Shown: positions 36,155 to 45,122, counted from the stretch's first letter. The stretch: 51,215 nt of DNA from an uncultured Gammaproteobacteria bacterium (GCA_902595845.1 CACJRN010000001.1:83111-134325); one strand, 5' to 3'. Made by a program: numbers and translations. The notes: generated by a model not told the origin, from the letters alone.

Positions 36155-36570
36155 TTTTGTTTTTCCTCTATATTTAGATCACCAAAGAAATAAACCTCAG
36201 TGTCGTCATGCTCCCATCCTATACCGTCTAATGAGTCAAAACCATGCTCGGTAATTAGTGCTTTTAATTTTTCTTTTTCATCTTCTGATATATTTTCAGA
36301 AAATGACACATCATCAGCTACACCGTCAAGGATTTCGTGATCCTCGGTTGGAAATATCCAAACATCAGTTCCTTCCTCAGGATCATATGTATCAGTTAAA
36401 TAATAAGACATTTCGTCTCCAAGAACCTCAACCCATCCACTTCTATATGCTTCTTTATGAATTATTTTTTGATCATAATCTTCTATCTTTGCGTAAGTTG
36501 TTATTTTCTCGATACTTCTTTTTCCGTCTGATGAAATTCTATATTTAGTGCCATTTTGCCAGTCAATCAT
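36151..36570 (-). CDS. Unknown acidic 139-aa protein carried by the tRNA element
   Basis: Acidic, no signal peptide or TM segment. The start is ATG at 36570 behind GAGGT at 5-nt spacing. It begins IDWQNGTKYRISSDGKRSI, has a central YYLTDTYDPEEGTDVWIFP and an acidic C-terminal half (SEDEKEKLKALITEHGFDSLDGIGWEHDDTE broken here for length only). It is convergent with, and overlaps by 4 bp, the 182-aa gene. The strong acidity could suit an inhibitor, antitoxin or DNA mimic, but nothing proves that. Confidence 0.6.
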   Translation of the reverse strand: MIDWQNGTKYRISSDGKRSIEKITTYAKIEDYDQKIIHKEAYRSGWVEVLGDEMSYYLTDTYDPEEGTDVWIFPTEDHEILDGVADDVSFSENISEDEKEKLKALITEHGFDSLDGIGWEHDDTEVYFFGDLNIEEKQN

Positions 36571-36636
36571 ATTTACCTCATCTGTTAAATCTAAGTTGCT
36601 ATGAATAATTATAGATTAATTTTTTTAGTCATTATA

Positions 36637-36675
36637 GAGAACAGAAGAATAACTGTTCTCACTTTTTAAGAACAG
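36637..36675. repeat. Three alternating GAACAG arms next to the tRNA attachment site
   Basis: GAGAACAG (36637-36644), CTGTTCTC (36653-36660) and AGAACAG (36669-36675) alternate in orientation. The middle arm can pair with either neighbour (8 bp with an 8-nt loop, or 7 bp with a 9-nt loop). They lie about 20-60 bp inside the element, where integrase arm sites or excision-factor sites usually are. Alternatively they form mutually exclusive hairpins downstream of the tRNA. Confidence 0.5.
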
Positions 36676-36699
36676 TAAAACCTTGGAAACCCTCTAAAA

Positions 36700-36776
36700 T
36701 GGTGGGCCCGGGAGGACTCGAACCTCCGACCAATGGATTATGAGTCCACTGCTCTAACCAACTGAGCTACAGGCCC
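36700..36776 (-). tRNA. tRNA with CAU anticodon, probably tRNA-Ile2 (lysidine-modified), or tRNA-Met
   Basis: 77 nt including encoded CCA. The acceptor stem GGGCCTG pairs with CGGGCCC (one G-U pair). The D-arm is AGCTC-AGTTGGTTA-GAGC, the anticodon stem-loop GTGGA-CTCATAA-TCCAT and the T-arm GGAGG-TTCGAGT-CCTCC. Anticodon CAT with the TTGGTC variable segment resembles Ile2 tRNAs read after lysidine formation by TilS, but elongator Met cannot be excluded without comparison. It serves as the integration site of the adjacent 1.2-kb element, which restores its 3' half. Confidence 0.92.
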
Positions 36777-36848
36777 TTTGGGAGTGATTATTCTATCACC
36801 ATTATCAATGTTATACTCCAATCAAGTTTACTAAAATACTTTTTATTT

Positions 36849-37682
36849 ATGACAATCAATAGAGCATTCACAAGAATAGAAGAGGGCGAAATCCATTACC
36901 GTTATGCGGGATCAGATTCCAATGAGATGGTGTACATGATTCATTCATCACCGGCTTCTTCAGTCATACTCATACCCTTAATCGAGAAGCTGGCTTCAAC
37001 ATTTAATGTTATTGCACCTGATACATTAGGTTTCGGCGATTCTGTTGCTCCAAGAGAGGATTGGCCATCAGCCGGAGACTATGCTGATAGTGTCATTAGA
37101 GTCATGGATTCATTAGATATTGAGTCATGTCATTTCTTTGGTAGTCATACCGGGGCACATATTGCATCCGAAGTGGCAATCAAACATCCAGATCGAGTAA
37201 AAAAATTGGTATTGGATGGAATAGCCATGTTCAGCGAAGAAGAGCGAAAGGAGTATCTTGAACACTATGCACCTGAGATCAAGCCTGATGAATTTGGTCA
37301 GCATTTAGTTTGGGCTTGGAATTTTGTCAGAGACCAATTCATCTATTTTCCATATTTCAAAAAAACACCAGAACACAGGAGAGCAGAAGTTTCTATGGCA
37401 CCACCAGAATTCATTAATAAATTGGTCTTGGAAGTTCTAAAAGGGCTCTCCACATATCACAAGGGTTACCATGCAGCTTTTACCCATAAGGATACAGAGA
37501 GATTACCACTGATTACTGTTGATACTTTTTGTGGTGCTTCTGAAGATGACCCTTTAAAAACTGGTGTAGAAAAGGCTGCTTCATTGATTCCAAACGCTTC
37601 AAAAGGGTTTTTTCCAAGCGAGAGCACAGAAGAAGGTTTGAATAAGAAAGTGAGCATGATCACTGATTTTTTAAAAGCATAA
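36849..37682 (+). CDS. Alpha/beta-hydrolase fold protein lacking the usual nucleophile serine
   Basis: 277 aa. The fold is clear: IHSSPASS oxyanion loop, VIAPDTLGFGDS, then nucleophile elbow FFGSHTGAH. In that elbow the G-x-Nuc-x-G pattern puts His100 where Ser, Asp or Cys is expected (G98-S99-H100-T101-G102). The usual C-terminal catalytic His motif is also not recognisable (KGFFPSES). A subgroup of bacterial hydrolase-fold proteins with G-x-HTG elbows exists, as I recall, with unknown activity. No ribosome-binding site is seen before the ATG. It lies between the tRNA and the GH16 gene. Confidence 0.82.
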   Translation: MTINRAFTRIEEGEIHYRYAGSDSNEMVYMIHSSPASSVILIPLIEKLASTFNVIAPDTLGFGDSVAPREDWPSAGDYADSVIRVMDSLDIESCHFFGSHTGAHIASEVAIKHPDRVKKLVLDGIAMFSEEERKEYLEHYAPEIKPDEFGQHLVWAWNFVRDQFIYFPYFKKTPEHRRAEVSMAPPEFINKLVLEVLKGLSTYHKGYHAAFTHKDTERLPLITVDTFCGASEDDPLKTGVEKAASLIPNASKGFFPSESTEEGLNKKVSMITDFLKA

Positions 37683-37707
37683 ATTTCACATCAATTAATT
37701 TACAAAG

Positions 37708-38712
37708 TTGTTTAAAAATAAAATAAATCTAGTGTTTTATTTGAGCTTCTTGCTTTTCTCTCATGTTTCATTATCCAATGAAAAAAAGGAGTATAGCCAG
37801 GTAAAAATTGAAGGTGTTTCCACCATTGTCGTTGAGAGTGAATCTTACAGAGAAAATAAAACTTCATATTGCAGGGAGAGATCCGATCCAAGTGACGTGA
37901 TTTGGGAGGAAGATTTTAATTCCACTATCTTGGATAAAGAGACATGGAAATATGATGTCTCGAATGGCTTTTACGATAAAGGAAAGTTTGTTTATGGTTG
38001 GGGCAATTCAGAGCTTCAATATTACAGAGGAGCTAAGACAGAGGAGCATACCAATGAGAATCTATTCATTGAAGATGGCCTTTTAAAGATCCAACCAATC
38101 CACCATCGAAGAGCATTTCAGAAAGAGTTTGACTATACATCAGCTAGAATAAAGACTCGAGATTTAAAGCAATTCACATACCCATCCAAAATTACCTTTT
38201 GTTTTAAGGTGCCCACAGGAATAGGCGCCTGGCCAGCATTCTGGTTGATGCCTAATGAAGACATTGCATGGCCACAAGGAGGCGAGATCGACATCATGGA
38301 AGCAAAGGGTAGACTCACAAACATTGCAGGCTCAGCACTTCATTTCGGAGAAGGTTCTCATAATAAAGATGAAATTGTGCAAAATGTTGTCATCCCTCCA
38401 TCGGTCAGATTTCAGGATAAATTTCATTCCATCACGATGGAATGGAGAGAGGGCAGCATTAAAATGTTTTTGGATTCTGAAACAGAGCCTTACTTGACGG
38501 TTCAGGATAATGATATGGCGTTTGGAGAGTTCAGTTATCCTTTTGATCGGGATTATTATTTGATTATCAATGTTGCTGTGGGTGGAAAGTATGATGATCA
38601 CAAGATTGATCGCACTGCTTTTTGCCTAAACAGTGAGTGCTCAAATAAAGACAACCCGGATGATCACCGGTTTTTAATTGATTGGATTGAATATGCTCGT
38701 TTAGAGCCCTAA
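37708..38712 (+). CDS. Secreted GH16 family endo-beta-glucanase (laminarinase-like)
   Basis: 334 aa. The start is TTG at 37708, which begins a signal peptide ([22 protein letters not shown]); a ribosome-binding site is not evident. GH16 features are [10 protein letters not shown] and the catalytic motif [11 protein letters not shown], with nucleophile Glu193, assisting Asp195 and acid/base Glu198. The E-I-D-I-M-E form is typical of beta-1,3-glucanases acting on laminarin, a major algal polysaccharide. The enzyme is probably periplasmic or outer-membrane associated. Its stop overlaps the convergent rpoD stop by 4 bp. Other GH16 substrates are possible. Confidence 0.9.
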   Translation: MFKNKINLVFYLSFLLFSHVSLSNEKKEYSQVKIEGVSTIVVESESYRENKTSYCRERSDPSDVIWEEDFNSTILDKETWKYDVSNGFYDKGKFVYGWGNSELQYYRGAKTEEHTNENLFIEDGLLKIQPIHHRRAFQKEFDYTSARIKTRDLKQFTYPSKITFCFKVPTGIGAWPAFWLMPNEDIAWPQGGEIDIMEAKGRLTNIAGSALHFGEGSHNKDEIVQNVVIPPSVRFQDKFHSITMEWREGSIKMFLDSETEPYLTVQDNDMAFGEFSYPFDRDYYLIINVAVGGKYDDHKIDRTAFCLNSECSNKDNPDDHRFLIDWIEYARLEP

Positions 38713-40586
38713 CTATCGCCCATGAAGCTCTTCAGCTTCTCACTTCTAGATGGATGTCTCAATTTTCTCAGTGCTTTGGCTTCAATCTGTCTGATACGTT
38801 CACGAGTCACATCAAATTGCTTGCCCACTTCTTCGAGGGTATGGTCTGTATTCATATTGATACCAAAACGCATTCTCAACACTTTGGCTTCCCTTGGTGT
38901 TAGGCTCTCAAGAATATTGATCGTGTTTTCTTTAAGGCCAGTTTTTGTTGCTGCACCATCTGGTTGATCGATGGTGGCGTCCTCAATGAAATCTCCAAGT
39001 ATTGAATCCTCATCATCTCCGATCGGTGTTTCCATTGAGATGGGCTCTCTTGAAATTTTCAGTACTTTTCTAATCCTTGAAACAGGCATTTCCATGACTT
39101 CTGACAATTCTTCGACACTTGGCTCTCTTCCTTTTTCTTGAATCATCTGTCTTTGAATACGATTAAGCTTATTAATGGTCTCAATCATGTGTACAGGAAT
39201 TCTTATGGTTCTCGCTTGGTCTGCAATAGATCGGGTGATTGCTTGTCTGATCCACCAGGTCGCATAAGTTGAGAACTTGTATCCTCGTCGATATTCGAAC
39301 TTATCGACTGCCTTCATGAGACCAATATTTCCCTCTTGTATGAGATCCAAGAATTGTAGGCCTCTATTTGTATATTTTTTAGCAATAGAAATCACAAGTC
39401 TCAAATTGGCCTCAACCATTTCTTTTTTGGCACGATCCGCTCTAATCCGACCCATATTCAATTCACGATTGACCTCTTTGATACCTTGAATTGTTAAAAA
39501 GGAGGTTTCTTCTAATTTAGCCAACCTTTTTTGGTTCGCAACAATTTTGGCCTTGTTTTTATTGAGAATGGATGAGTACTTTCTTTTTGCACGAATATAT
39601 TTGTCAATCCAGGTCAATTTGGTTTCGTTGCCTATAAATGTTTTTCTGAATTCATCCATTGGAAGGCCAGCTTTATTTACGACCAATTCCCTGATCTCTT
39701 TCTCAAAGCGTTTGACTTCGTTCATATAGGTGATGATGATTTGTTGAAGAAGATCAAACAGCTTCGGTGAGATTTTCACACCCATTAATGTCTCTTTAAT
39801 CAGCTCACTCTGTTTTTCAGCTTTAGCAGTATCTTTTTGTTCTAGCAGTGTAATAAGCCTATTGGTTTGTCTACTGAGTTTTTTGATCTCTTTCTCGACA
39901 GCGTCGACATCGACTTCGACAGGCTCTGAATTATTATCAGAATTTATTTCAATGATCTCATCATTCTCAAAAGCAAAGTCTGAAAAGATATCTAAAAGCT
40001 TGCTATTATCCTTGTCCTCTTCTTGAGCAATCATTTCTTTTAATGTTTGGTATCTCTCTTGAATAAAGATCAATACTGGCAAGAAAGAAGAGAGAGTTTC
40101 TTGTATTTTATTATTTCCATCTTCTATTTTTTTAGCGATCACGATTTCTCCTTCGCGATCTAATAGTTCAATGGTGCCCATCTCACGCATATACATTCTG
40201 ACTGGATCAGTGGTTTTACCAATCTCATTTTCAATTGGGTTTATGGTCTCCTGATCATTGGTATTTTCATCATTATCAGATGCTTTATTGGCATGTTCTT
40301 GAACTGAGATTCCCATGTCACTGATCATCTCAACTATTTCCTCTAGTCGATCGGCTTCTATAACACCTTCAGGAAGGTTTTCATTCAGCTCAGCATATGT
40401 AATGAAGCCTTCATTCTTGCCTTTCTTGAGTAGCAGTTGAAATGGCGATTCTTCTTCGTCAGAAGAATCAATCGACTCATCTTCATCTTCAGAAAAAACA
40501 GACTCTAATTCATCGAGATCAAGACTTTCTTCATCCTCGATGTTATTTTTTGTCAATTCTTCTTCTTTGATATTCTCTTCAGTCAT
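38709..40586 (-). CDS. rpoD: RNA polymerase primary sigma factor sigma70
   Basis: 625 aa. Region 1.1 includes [25 protein letters not shown]; region 1.2 includes [22 protein letters not shown] Glu/Asp-rich non-conserved region follows, then region 2 ([34 protein letters not shown]), region 3 ([21 protein letters not shown]) and region 4 ([35 protein letters not shown]). Last gene of the macromolecular synthesis cluster rpsU-yqeY-dnaG-rpoD. The N-terminal acidic stretch is somewhat longer than usual. Confidence 0.97.
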   Translation of the reverse strand: MTEENIKEEELTKNNIEDEESLDLDELESVFSEDEDESIDSSDEEESPFQLLLKKGKNEGFITYAELNENLPEGVIEADRLEEIVEMISDMGISVQEHANKASDNDENTNDQETINPIENEIGKTTDPVRMYMREMGTIELLDREGEIVIAKKIEDGNNKIQETLSSFLPVLIFIQERYQTLKEMIAQEEDKDNSKLLDIFSDFAFENDEIIEINSDNNSEPVEVDVDAVEKEIKKLSRQTNRLITLLEQKDTAKAEKQSELIKETLMGVKISPKLFDLLQQIIITYMNEVKRFEKEIRELVVNKAGLPMDEFRKTFIGNETKLTWIDKYIRAKRKYSSILNKNKAKIVANQKRLAKLEETSFLTIQGIKEVNRELNMGRIRADRAKKEMVEANLRLVISIAKKYTNRGLQFLDLIQEGNIGLMKAVDKFEYRRGYKFSTYATWWIRQAITRSIADQARTIRIPVHMIETINKLNRIQRQMIQEKGREPSVEELSEVMEMPVSRIRKVLKISREPISMETPIGDDEDSILGDFIEDATIDQPDGAATKTGLKENTINILESLTPREAKVLRMRFGINMNTDHTLEEVGKQFDVTRERIRQIEAKALRKLRHPSRSEKLKSFMGDS

Positions 40587-40648
40587 AATTTTTATCGCCG
40601 CTTATAAAAATTGGTTGGGTATTATAGCTCTATTTATCTTGATATTGC

Positions 40649-42379
40649 TCAATTTTTTGGATTATTTGTCAGTTCCTTAAGCCTTTTTTCATCTGTTTTA
40701 TTCAAAGATTTACTCTTTGCTTTTTCAAGCAAGGTATTGAGTTCTTTTTTTAGATTTGCTTTTTTTAAGCTCAGTACAATGTCATTAAACTCTTTTTCCA
40801 TTTCCGAGGAGCTAACCAATATTTCTTCTATGGCTAGCTCTGCCAGAAAATTTCTCAATTTCTTATTCTCAAAATGTTGAACGATTGTTGCCACTTTTAT
40901 GGATTGATTATCATGCACTAAACCTATGATTTCATTGAGAATATCTATACCTTTTTGATCTATGAACTTCAGGTCATCATTTGGTGTAAGTTTGATTCCT
41001 AGACTGGGATCATGTAAAAGAATTTTAATGGCTTGATGTACGAGTGTGGGCCTTTTAGTCTTGGTACTCTCTTTTCTTTCCCTTGGTTTTTCTACTTGAG
41101 CCGATCCAGTTGAAAAGTTACTTGTAGGCACTCCATAATGCTTAGCAATCTTTTCTACAACGAGGCCTTTATAGATTCCCTCTCTGATTTGACGAACCAG
41201 ATGTATTGCTTTTTCAGCAGCATTTGCTTTGCCAGTCAATGAGTCAATCTCAAAACTGCTATCACAAACCTCAATAATCATGTCATCTAATGTGATTGAT
41301 TCTTTCAATATTCCTCTAAATCCATCAGCACCTTTTTCTCTGACGGCTGTATCAGGATCGCTTCCTTTATCAAGCATGAGAAATTTCACACTTTTGTTTT
41401 GTTTGATTAATGGCAAACAGATCTCAAGTGCTCTGATTGCTGCTTTCCTTCCAGCGTTATCGGCATCAAAACAAAATGTCAGCTCATTGGCTTTTTGGAA
41501 AATAAGTTTAATGTGGCTTTCGGTTGTCGCAGTTCCCAGTGTTGCCAATGCATTCCCAATTCCATATTGCGAGAGCCCAATAACATCTGTGTATCCCTCC
41601 ACAAGGATGACTTCTTTTGTGGCAGAGATCTGCTGCTTGCCTTCGAAGAGACCATAAAGCAGATAACCTTTTTTAAAAAGACTTGTCTCAGGTGAGTTTA
41701 AATATTTGGGATCATCGTCTTCATCGATAATCCTTCCTCCAAAACCAACGACATCGCCTCGGTTGTCCCTGATTGGAAACATAACTCTGTTTCTAAATCG
41801 ATCATAATAGCCACCTTTGTCTTTTTTGATAATCAGACCAGCCTCTACCATTAGATCAATGTGTTTTTCCGTTGACCCATATTTCTTTGTGAGGTCATCC
41901 CAAGAATTCTTTGAATAACCGATACAGAACTCTTTCGCAGTCTTTCCATCAATCCCCCTGTCTTTGAGATATTCAATTGCATTTTTTGAAGACTTCAGGT
42001 TTGACTGAAAATAATCTGAGACTTCATTGAGTAATGATTTTAGATTTGTTTGTTTTTTTGTGATTTTGATATCTTCACTGGACTTAGGAACTTCCATGCC
42101 CAGCATTTTTGCAAGTTCTTCGATGGCTTCGACAAAAGTGAGTTTCTCATAGTCCATCAAGAAGCCAAGGCTGGTGCCATGCGCACCACATCCAAAGCAA
42201 TGATAGAATCCTTTTTCTGGGCTGATTGTGAAGGAAGGTGTTTTTTCATTATGAAAAGGACAGCACGCTTTATATTCTTTGCCTGCTTTCTTTATTTCAA
42301 TACGTTTTCCAATGATCTCAGTAATATCTGATCGATCAATCAAATCGTCTATGAATGTTTGTGGAATTCTTTCTACCAT
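40649..42379 (-). CDS. dnaG: DNA primase
   Basis: 576 aa; makes RNA primers for replication. The N-terminal zinc-binding domain is CCPFHNEKTPSFTISPEKGF followed by YHCFGCGAHG (CHC2 type). The RNA polymerase core follows, with TOPRIM motifs EVILVEGYTDVIGLSQYGI and FCFDADNAGRKAAIRAL. A C-terminal helicase-interaction region completes the protein. It lies 62 bp upstream of rpoD and 79 bp downstream of the yqeY-like gene. Confidence 0.97.
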   Translation of the reverse strand: MVERIPQTFIDDLIDRSDITEIIGKRIEIKKAGKEYKACCPFHNEKTPSFTISPEKGFYHCFGCGAHGTSLGFLMDYEKLTFVEAIEELAKMLGMEVPKSSEDIKITKKQTNLKSLLNEVSDYFQSNLKSSKNAIEYLKDRGIDGKTAKEFCIGYSKNSWDDLTKKYGSTEKHIDLMVEAGLIIKKDKGGYYDRFRNRVMFPIRDNRGDVVGFGGRIIDEDDDPKYLNSPETSLFKKGYLLYGLFEGKQQISATKEVILVEGYTDVIGLSQYGIGNALATLGTATTESHIKLIFQKANELTFCFDADNAGRKAAIRALEICLPLIKQNKSVKFLMLDKGSDPDTAVREKGADGFRGILKESITLDDMIIEVCDSSFEIDSLTGKANAAEKAIHLVRQIREGIYKGLVVEKIAKHYGVPTSNFSTGSAQVEKPRERKESTKTKRPTLVHQAIKILLHDPSLGIKLTPNDDLKFIDQKGIDILNEIIGLVHDNQSIKVATIVQHFENKKLRNFLAELAIEEILVSSSEMEKEFNDIVLSLKKANLKKELNTLLEKAKSKSLNKTDEKRLKELTNNPKN

Positions 42380-42458
42380 CGCATGAAAATAATAATTACC
42401 AGAGAGAAAAGTCTAACTAGTAAGTCTAAGTAGATTTGAAAAAAAGTAAAAGGTCTAT

Positions 42459-42914
42459 CTAATCGCTTTGTTTTGAAATGATTTCACGGACCATCTGACT
42501 TGCCAGTTTCATATCAATCTTTGATCCAGCTTGATCTTTAAGTGCCGACATAACATTGCCCATTTCTTTCATGCTGATTTCGCCCATCTCACTTATGATC
42601 TTTTCAATCATCTCTTTTACTTCTTCCTCACCCATTTTCTCAGGGAGATATGCCTTTAGGATTTCAGCTTCTTGACTCTCTTTTTCAAAAAGCTCGTTCC
42701 TGCCAGCTGCTTCATACTGTTCTGCTGCTTCAAGCCTCTGCTGCATTTGCTTTTCAATGATTGAAATGATGTCGTCATCAGATAGGTCCGATCTTGTGTC
42801 GATTTCTTTTTGCTTGATTGCAGCAACCAACATTCTTAATGTAGACAGCTTCAGACGATCGCCAGCCTTCATGGCATCTTTGACGTGGTTTTGAATTTGG
42901 GTGATGAGTGTCAA
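42459..42914 (-). CDS. yqeY: GatB/YqeY domain protein
   Basis: 151 aa, full length for the stand-alone YqeY family. It starts TLITQIQNHVKDAMKAGDRLKLSTLRMLVAAIKQKEID and ends with the tRNA-binding-like helical tail seen in GatB (MGNVMSALKDQAGSKIDMKLASQMVREII). Its molecular role is not settled; a link with tRNA or amidotransferases is assumed from the domain. The position between rpsU and dnaG is conserved in many proteobacteria. The start lies 6 bp after the rpsU stop. Confidence 0.93.
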   Translation of the reverse strand: MTLITQIQNHVKDAMKAGDRLKLSTLRMLVAAIKQKEIDTRSDLSDDDIISIIEKQMQQRLEAAEQYEAAGRNELFEKESQEAEILKAYLPEKMGEEEVKEMIEKIISEMGEISMKEMGNVMSALKDQAGSKIDMKLASQMVREIISKQSD

Positions 42915-42920
42915 GTTGTC

Positions 42921-43136
42921 TCAGTAGAGTCTTCTGGAACGATTATGCTCTCTGGTCACTCTCTTTCTTTCTCTTTTGACAGCCGCAGCTTTCTTTCGCT
43001 TCTTTTCTTGAGTTGGTTTCTCATAGAATTCTCTCTTGCGATACTCATTTACAATACCAGCTTTCTCGCAAGCTCTTTTAAAGCGTCTCAGCGCGTAATC
43101 GAAATACTCGTTATCTTTAACTTTTACTAATGGCAA
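42921..43136 (-). CDS. rpsU: 30S ribosomal protein bS21
   Basis: 71 aa, the standard length and sequence ([26 protein letters not shown], then the Arg/Lys-rich tail ending RSRRLY). The start codon is TTG at 43136 with AAAGG 8-9 nt upstream; no ATG is available in the right place. It opens the rpsU-yqeY-dnaG-rpoD operon and is divergent from tsaD. A TTG start on such a highly expressed gene could lower its initiation. Confidence 0.96.
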   Translation of the reverse strand: MPLVKVKDNEYFDYALRRFKRACEKAGIVNEYRKREFYEKPTQEKKRKKAAAVKRERKRVTREHNRSRRLY

Positions 43137-43229
43137 AACTAATACCTTTCAGTTGAATTAAATAAATATATACTTAAACCCTTAATAGTCGGTGAAATAT
43201 ACAGATTAACCATTCAAAAAGCAAAGGAA

Positions 43230-44285
43230 ATGAGCTCTGATTTAATATTGGGAATAGAGACCAGCTGCGACGAAACAGCAACCGCACTCTATGACTCTGA
43301 AAAAGGACTGATTGCACATCAGGTATTCAGTCAAGTTGAGTTGCATCGTGATTATGGGGGCGTTGTTCCAGAGTTGGCATCCAGGGACCATATCAGTAAG
43401 TTATTGCCAATGATTGATCATTTGCTTAAAGAAACCGATAAGACGATCAATGATGTTGATGCAATTGCTTATACGGCTGGACCGGGTTTATCCGGTGCTT
43501 TGCTAGTAGGGTCTGTTACAGCAAATGCACTTGCATTTTCACTCGGAATTCCAAGTATCCCTGTCCACCATATGGAAGCCCATTTACTTGCACCACTGTT
43601 GGAAAGCGGAACAACAAGAATGCCCTTTGTCGCTTTATTGGTGTCTGGAGGGCATACGCTATTGGTCTATGTCAAAGAACGAGGAATGTATCAATTGGTT
43701 GGCCAAACCCTTGATGATGCTGCAGGCGAGGCTTTTGATAAAGCATCAAGTCTCCTGGGTCTAGGTTATCCAGGTGGGCCAGCCATTGCGAAAAAAGCAT
43801 TGTCAGGAAATGAGAACGTTTTTCAATTTCCCAGACCCATGATGGATCCAAAAGACAATCTTGATTTCAGTTTCAGCGGTTTGAAGACCTCTCTTTTATA
43901 CACCGTCAATAAGCTCAAGGAAAAAAAAGTGCTAGATGAGCAATGCATTGCAGATATAGCGAATGCTTATCAAGAGGCAATTGTTGATTGCTTGGTTGAG
44001 AAAAGCAGGAGAGCTGTCAGTCAAATGGATGTCAATGATATCATTATCGCCGGTGGCGTTGGAGCGAATAGGAGACTTAGAGACGAGATGAATGAAGTCT
44101 TTGAAAAGAAGGACATTAATGTAAGCTATCCTAGTATTGAGTTTTGTACAGACAATGCTGCGATGATTGCATTGACAGGGTGTTTTAGATATCAAGACGG
44201 AATCATGAATGACAACTACGAAATCAAGATCAATCCAAGATGGTCTATTGAGAATATATATGCCACGGGGTCACTAGGTGGATAA
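43230..44285 (+). CDS. tsaD: tRNA N6-adenosine threonylcarbamoyltransferase
   Basis: 351 aa. Transfers the threonylcarbamoyl group to A37 of ANN-decoding tRNAs, with TsaB and TsaE. It starts LILGIETSCDETATALYD. The metal-binding motif is HHMEAH with His114 and His118; SGGHTLLVYV and GEAFDKASSLLGLGYPGG follow, and the ASKHA motif IIAGGVGANRRLRDE is near the end. An AAAGGA ribosome-binding site precedes the ATG. It overlaps folB by 8 nt. Confidence 0.97.
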   Translation: MSSDLILGIETSCDETATALYDSEKGLIAHQVFSQVELHRDYGGVVPELASRDHISKLLPMIDHLLKETDKTINDVDAIAYTAGPGLSGALLVGSVTANALAFSLGIPSIPVHHMEAHLLAPLLESGTTRMPFVALLVSGGHTLLVYVKERGMYQLVGQTLDDAAGEAFDKASSLLGLGYPGGPAIAKKALSGNENVFQFPRPMMDPKDNLDFSFSGLKTSLLYTVNKLKEKKVLDEQCIADIANAYQEAIVDCLVEKSRRAVSQMDVNDIIIAGGVGANRRLRDEMNEVFEKKDINVSYPSIEFCTDNAAMIALTGCFRYQDGIMNDNYEIKINPRWSIENIYATGSLGG

Positions 44286-44637
44286 AATTTTTCTTAAAAA
44301 ATTAGAAGTTGAGACGGTCATTGGTATTTGGGAATGGGAGAAAAGACTTCCACAAAAAGTAGTTTTTGACTTGGAGCTATCCACTGACATCAGAATTGCG
44401 GCAGCTTCGGATTCAATTGATGATGCGCTCGATTATAAAGCCGTAACCAAGAGGATAAAAACAATTGCTTCTGAAAATCAATTCGAACTGATTGAGACAC
44501 TTGCAGAAACAATCGCTCAGACAATACTGGATGAATTTGACGTTTCTTGGTTAAAGCTAAAAGTCTCAAAGCCCTTTGCAATAAGAGATTCCGAAAATGT
44601 GGGCTTGATCATTGAGAGGACCAGAGAGGGAGTTTAA
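44278..44637 (+). CDS. folB: Dihydroneopterin aldolase
   Basis: 119 aa, the standard length. Converts dihydroneopterin to 6-hydroxymethyl-dihydropterin in folate synthesis. Motifs are VETVIGIWEWEKRLPQKVVFDLEL, DALDYKAVTKRI and the C-terminal VSKPFAIRDSENVGLIIER, with the conserved Lys. The start is GTG at 44278 inside the tsaD end, so translation is coupled. It is followed directly by folK, the next enzyme in the pathway. Confidence 0.95.
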   Translation: MDKIFLKKLEVETVIGIWEWEKRLPQKVVFDLELSTDIRIAAASDSIDDALDYKAVTKRIKTIASENQFELIETLAETIAQTILDEFDVSWLKLKVSKPFAIRDSENVGLIIERTREGV

Positions 44638-44638
44638 A

Positions 44639-45115
44639 TTGGTTTCTTCAACCGCCTATCTCAGCCTAGGAAGCAATGTTTCCCCAGAAAAGAATATCCA
44701 ATTTGCCCTGGATCAGTTAACCAAAATCTTTGGCAAAATAGACTCATCATCGACTTACCAAACCAAGTCTGTAGGGTTTGAAGGATCTGATTTTCTAAAT
44801 TTGGTTGTGAAAATCAACACAGATCTTGATCCTGCAGAATTGATTCGTCAGCTCCATCGGATTGAAGAGATGACAGGGAGGGTTACAGGGACAAAAGCAT
44901 TCAATGACAGAACGCTTGATATCGATGTTTTAATATATGAAGACTTGGTCGATCTAGATTTAAACATACCTCGTGATGAGATTTTAAAGTACGGTTTTGT
45001 TCTCGAGCCGCTCGCTGAGCTCGACCCAAATGGTATGCATCCCACTGAGAGAATTACCTTTTTAGAACTGTGGAATATGTTAAAAGAAAATTTAGACGCT
45101 TCTCAGAAAATATAA
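44639..45115 (+). CDS. folK: 2-amino-4-hydroxy-6-hydroxymethyldihydropteridine pyrophosphokinase
   Basis: 158 aa from a TTG at 44639, which follows GAGGGAG at good spacing and comes just after the folB stop. An earlier TTG at 44612 would add a nine-residue prefix inside folB. HPPK motifs are AYLSLGSNVSPEKNIQFAL, VGFEGSDFLNLVVKI and the signature AFNDRTLDIDVLIYED with catalytic acidic residues. The product feeds FolP. It is the second of two adjacent folate genes. Confidence 0.94.
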   Translation: MVSSTAYLSLGSNVSPEKNIQFALDQLTKIFGKIDSSSTYQTKSVGFEGSDFLNLVVKINTDLDPAELIRQLHRIEEMTGRVTGTKAFNDRTLDIDVLIYEDLVDLDLNIPRDEILKYGFVLEPLAELDPNGMHPTERITFLELWNMLKENLDASQKI

Positions 45116-45122
45116 ACAAGGA

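Larger units (their letters stand above)
35468..36744. mobile_element. 1.2-kb tRNA-integrated element or remnant without integrase
   Basis: A 49-bp direct repeat (one mismatch) bounds the unit. The right copy (36696-36744) is the 3' part of the intact tRNA from its anticodon loop to CCA plus 4 bp. The left copy (35468-35516) is a displaced relic with a broken T-stem. This is the usual footprint of tyrosine-recombinase integration into a tRNA gene. The interior is AT-richer than its surroundings: 17 G+C of 60 at 35641-35700 and at 35761-35820, against 25 of 60 at 34021-34080. It encodes two convergent unknown proteins and no recombinase, so it is either a deletion remnant or a satellite moved by an integrase encoded elsewhere. 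Confidence 0.75.
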
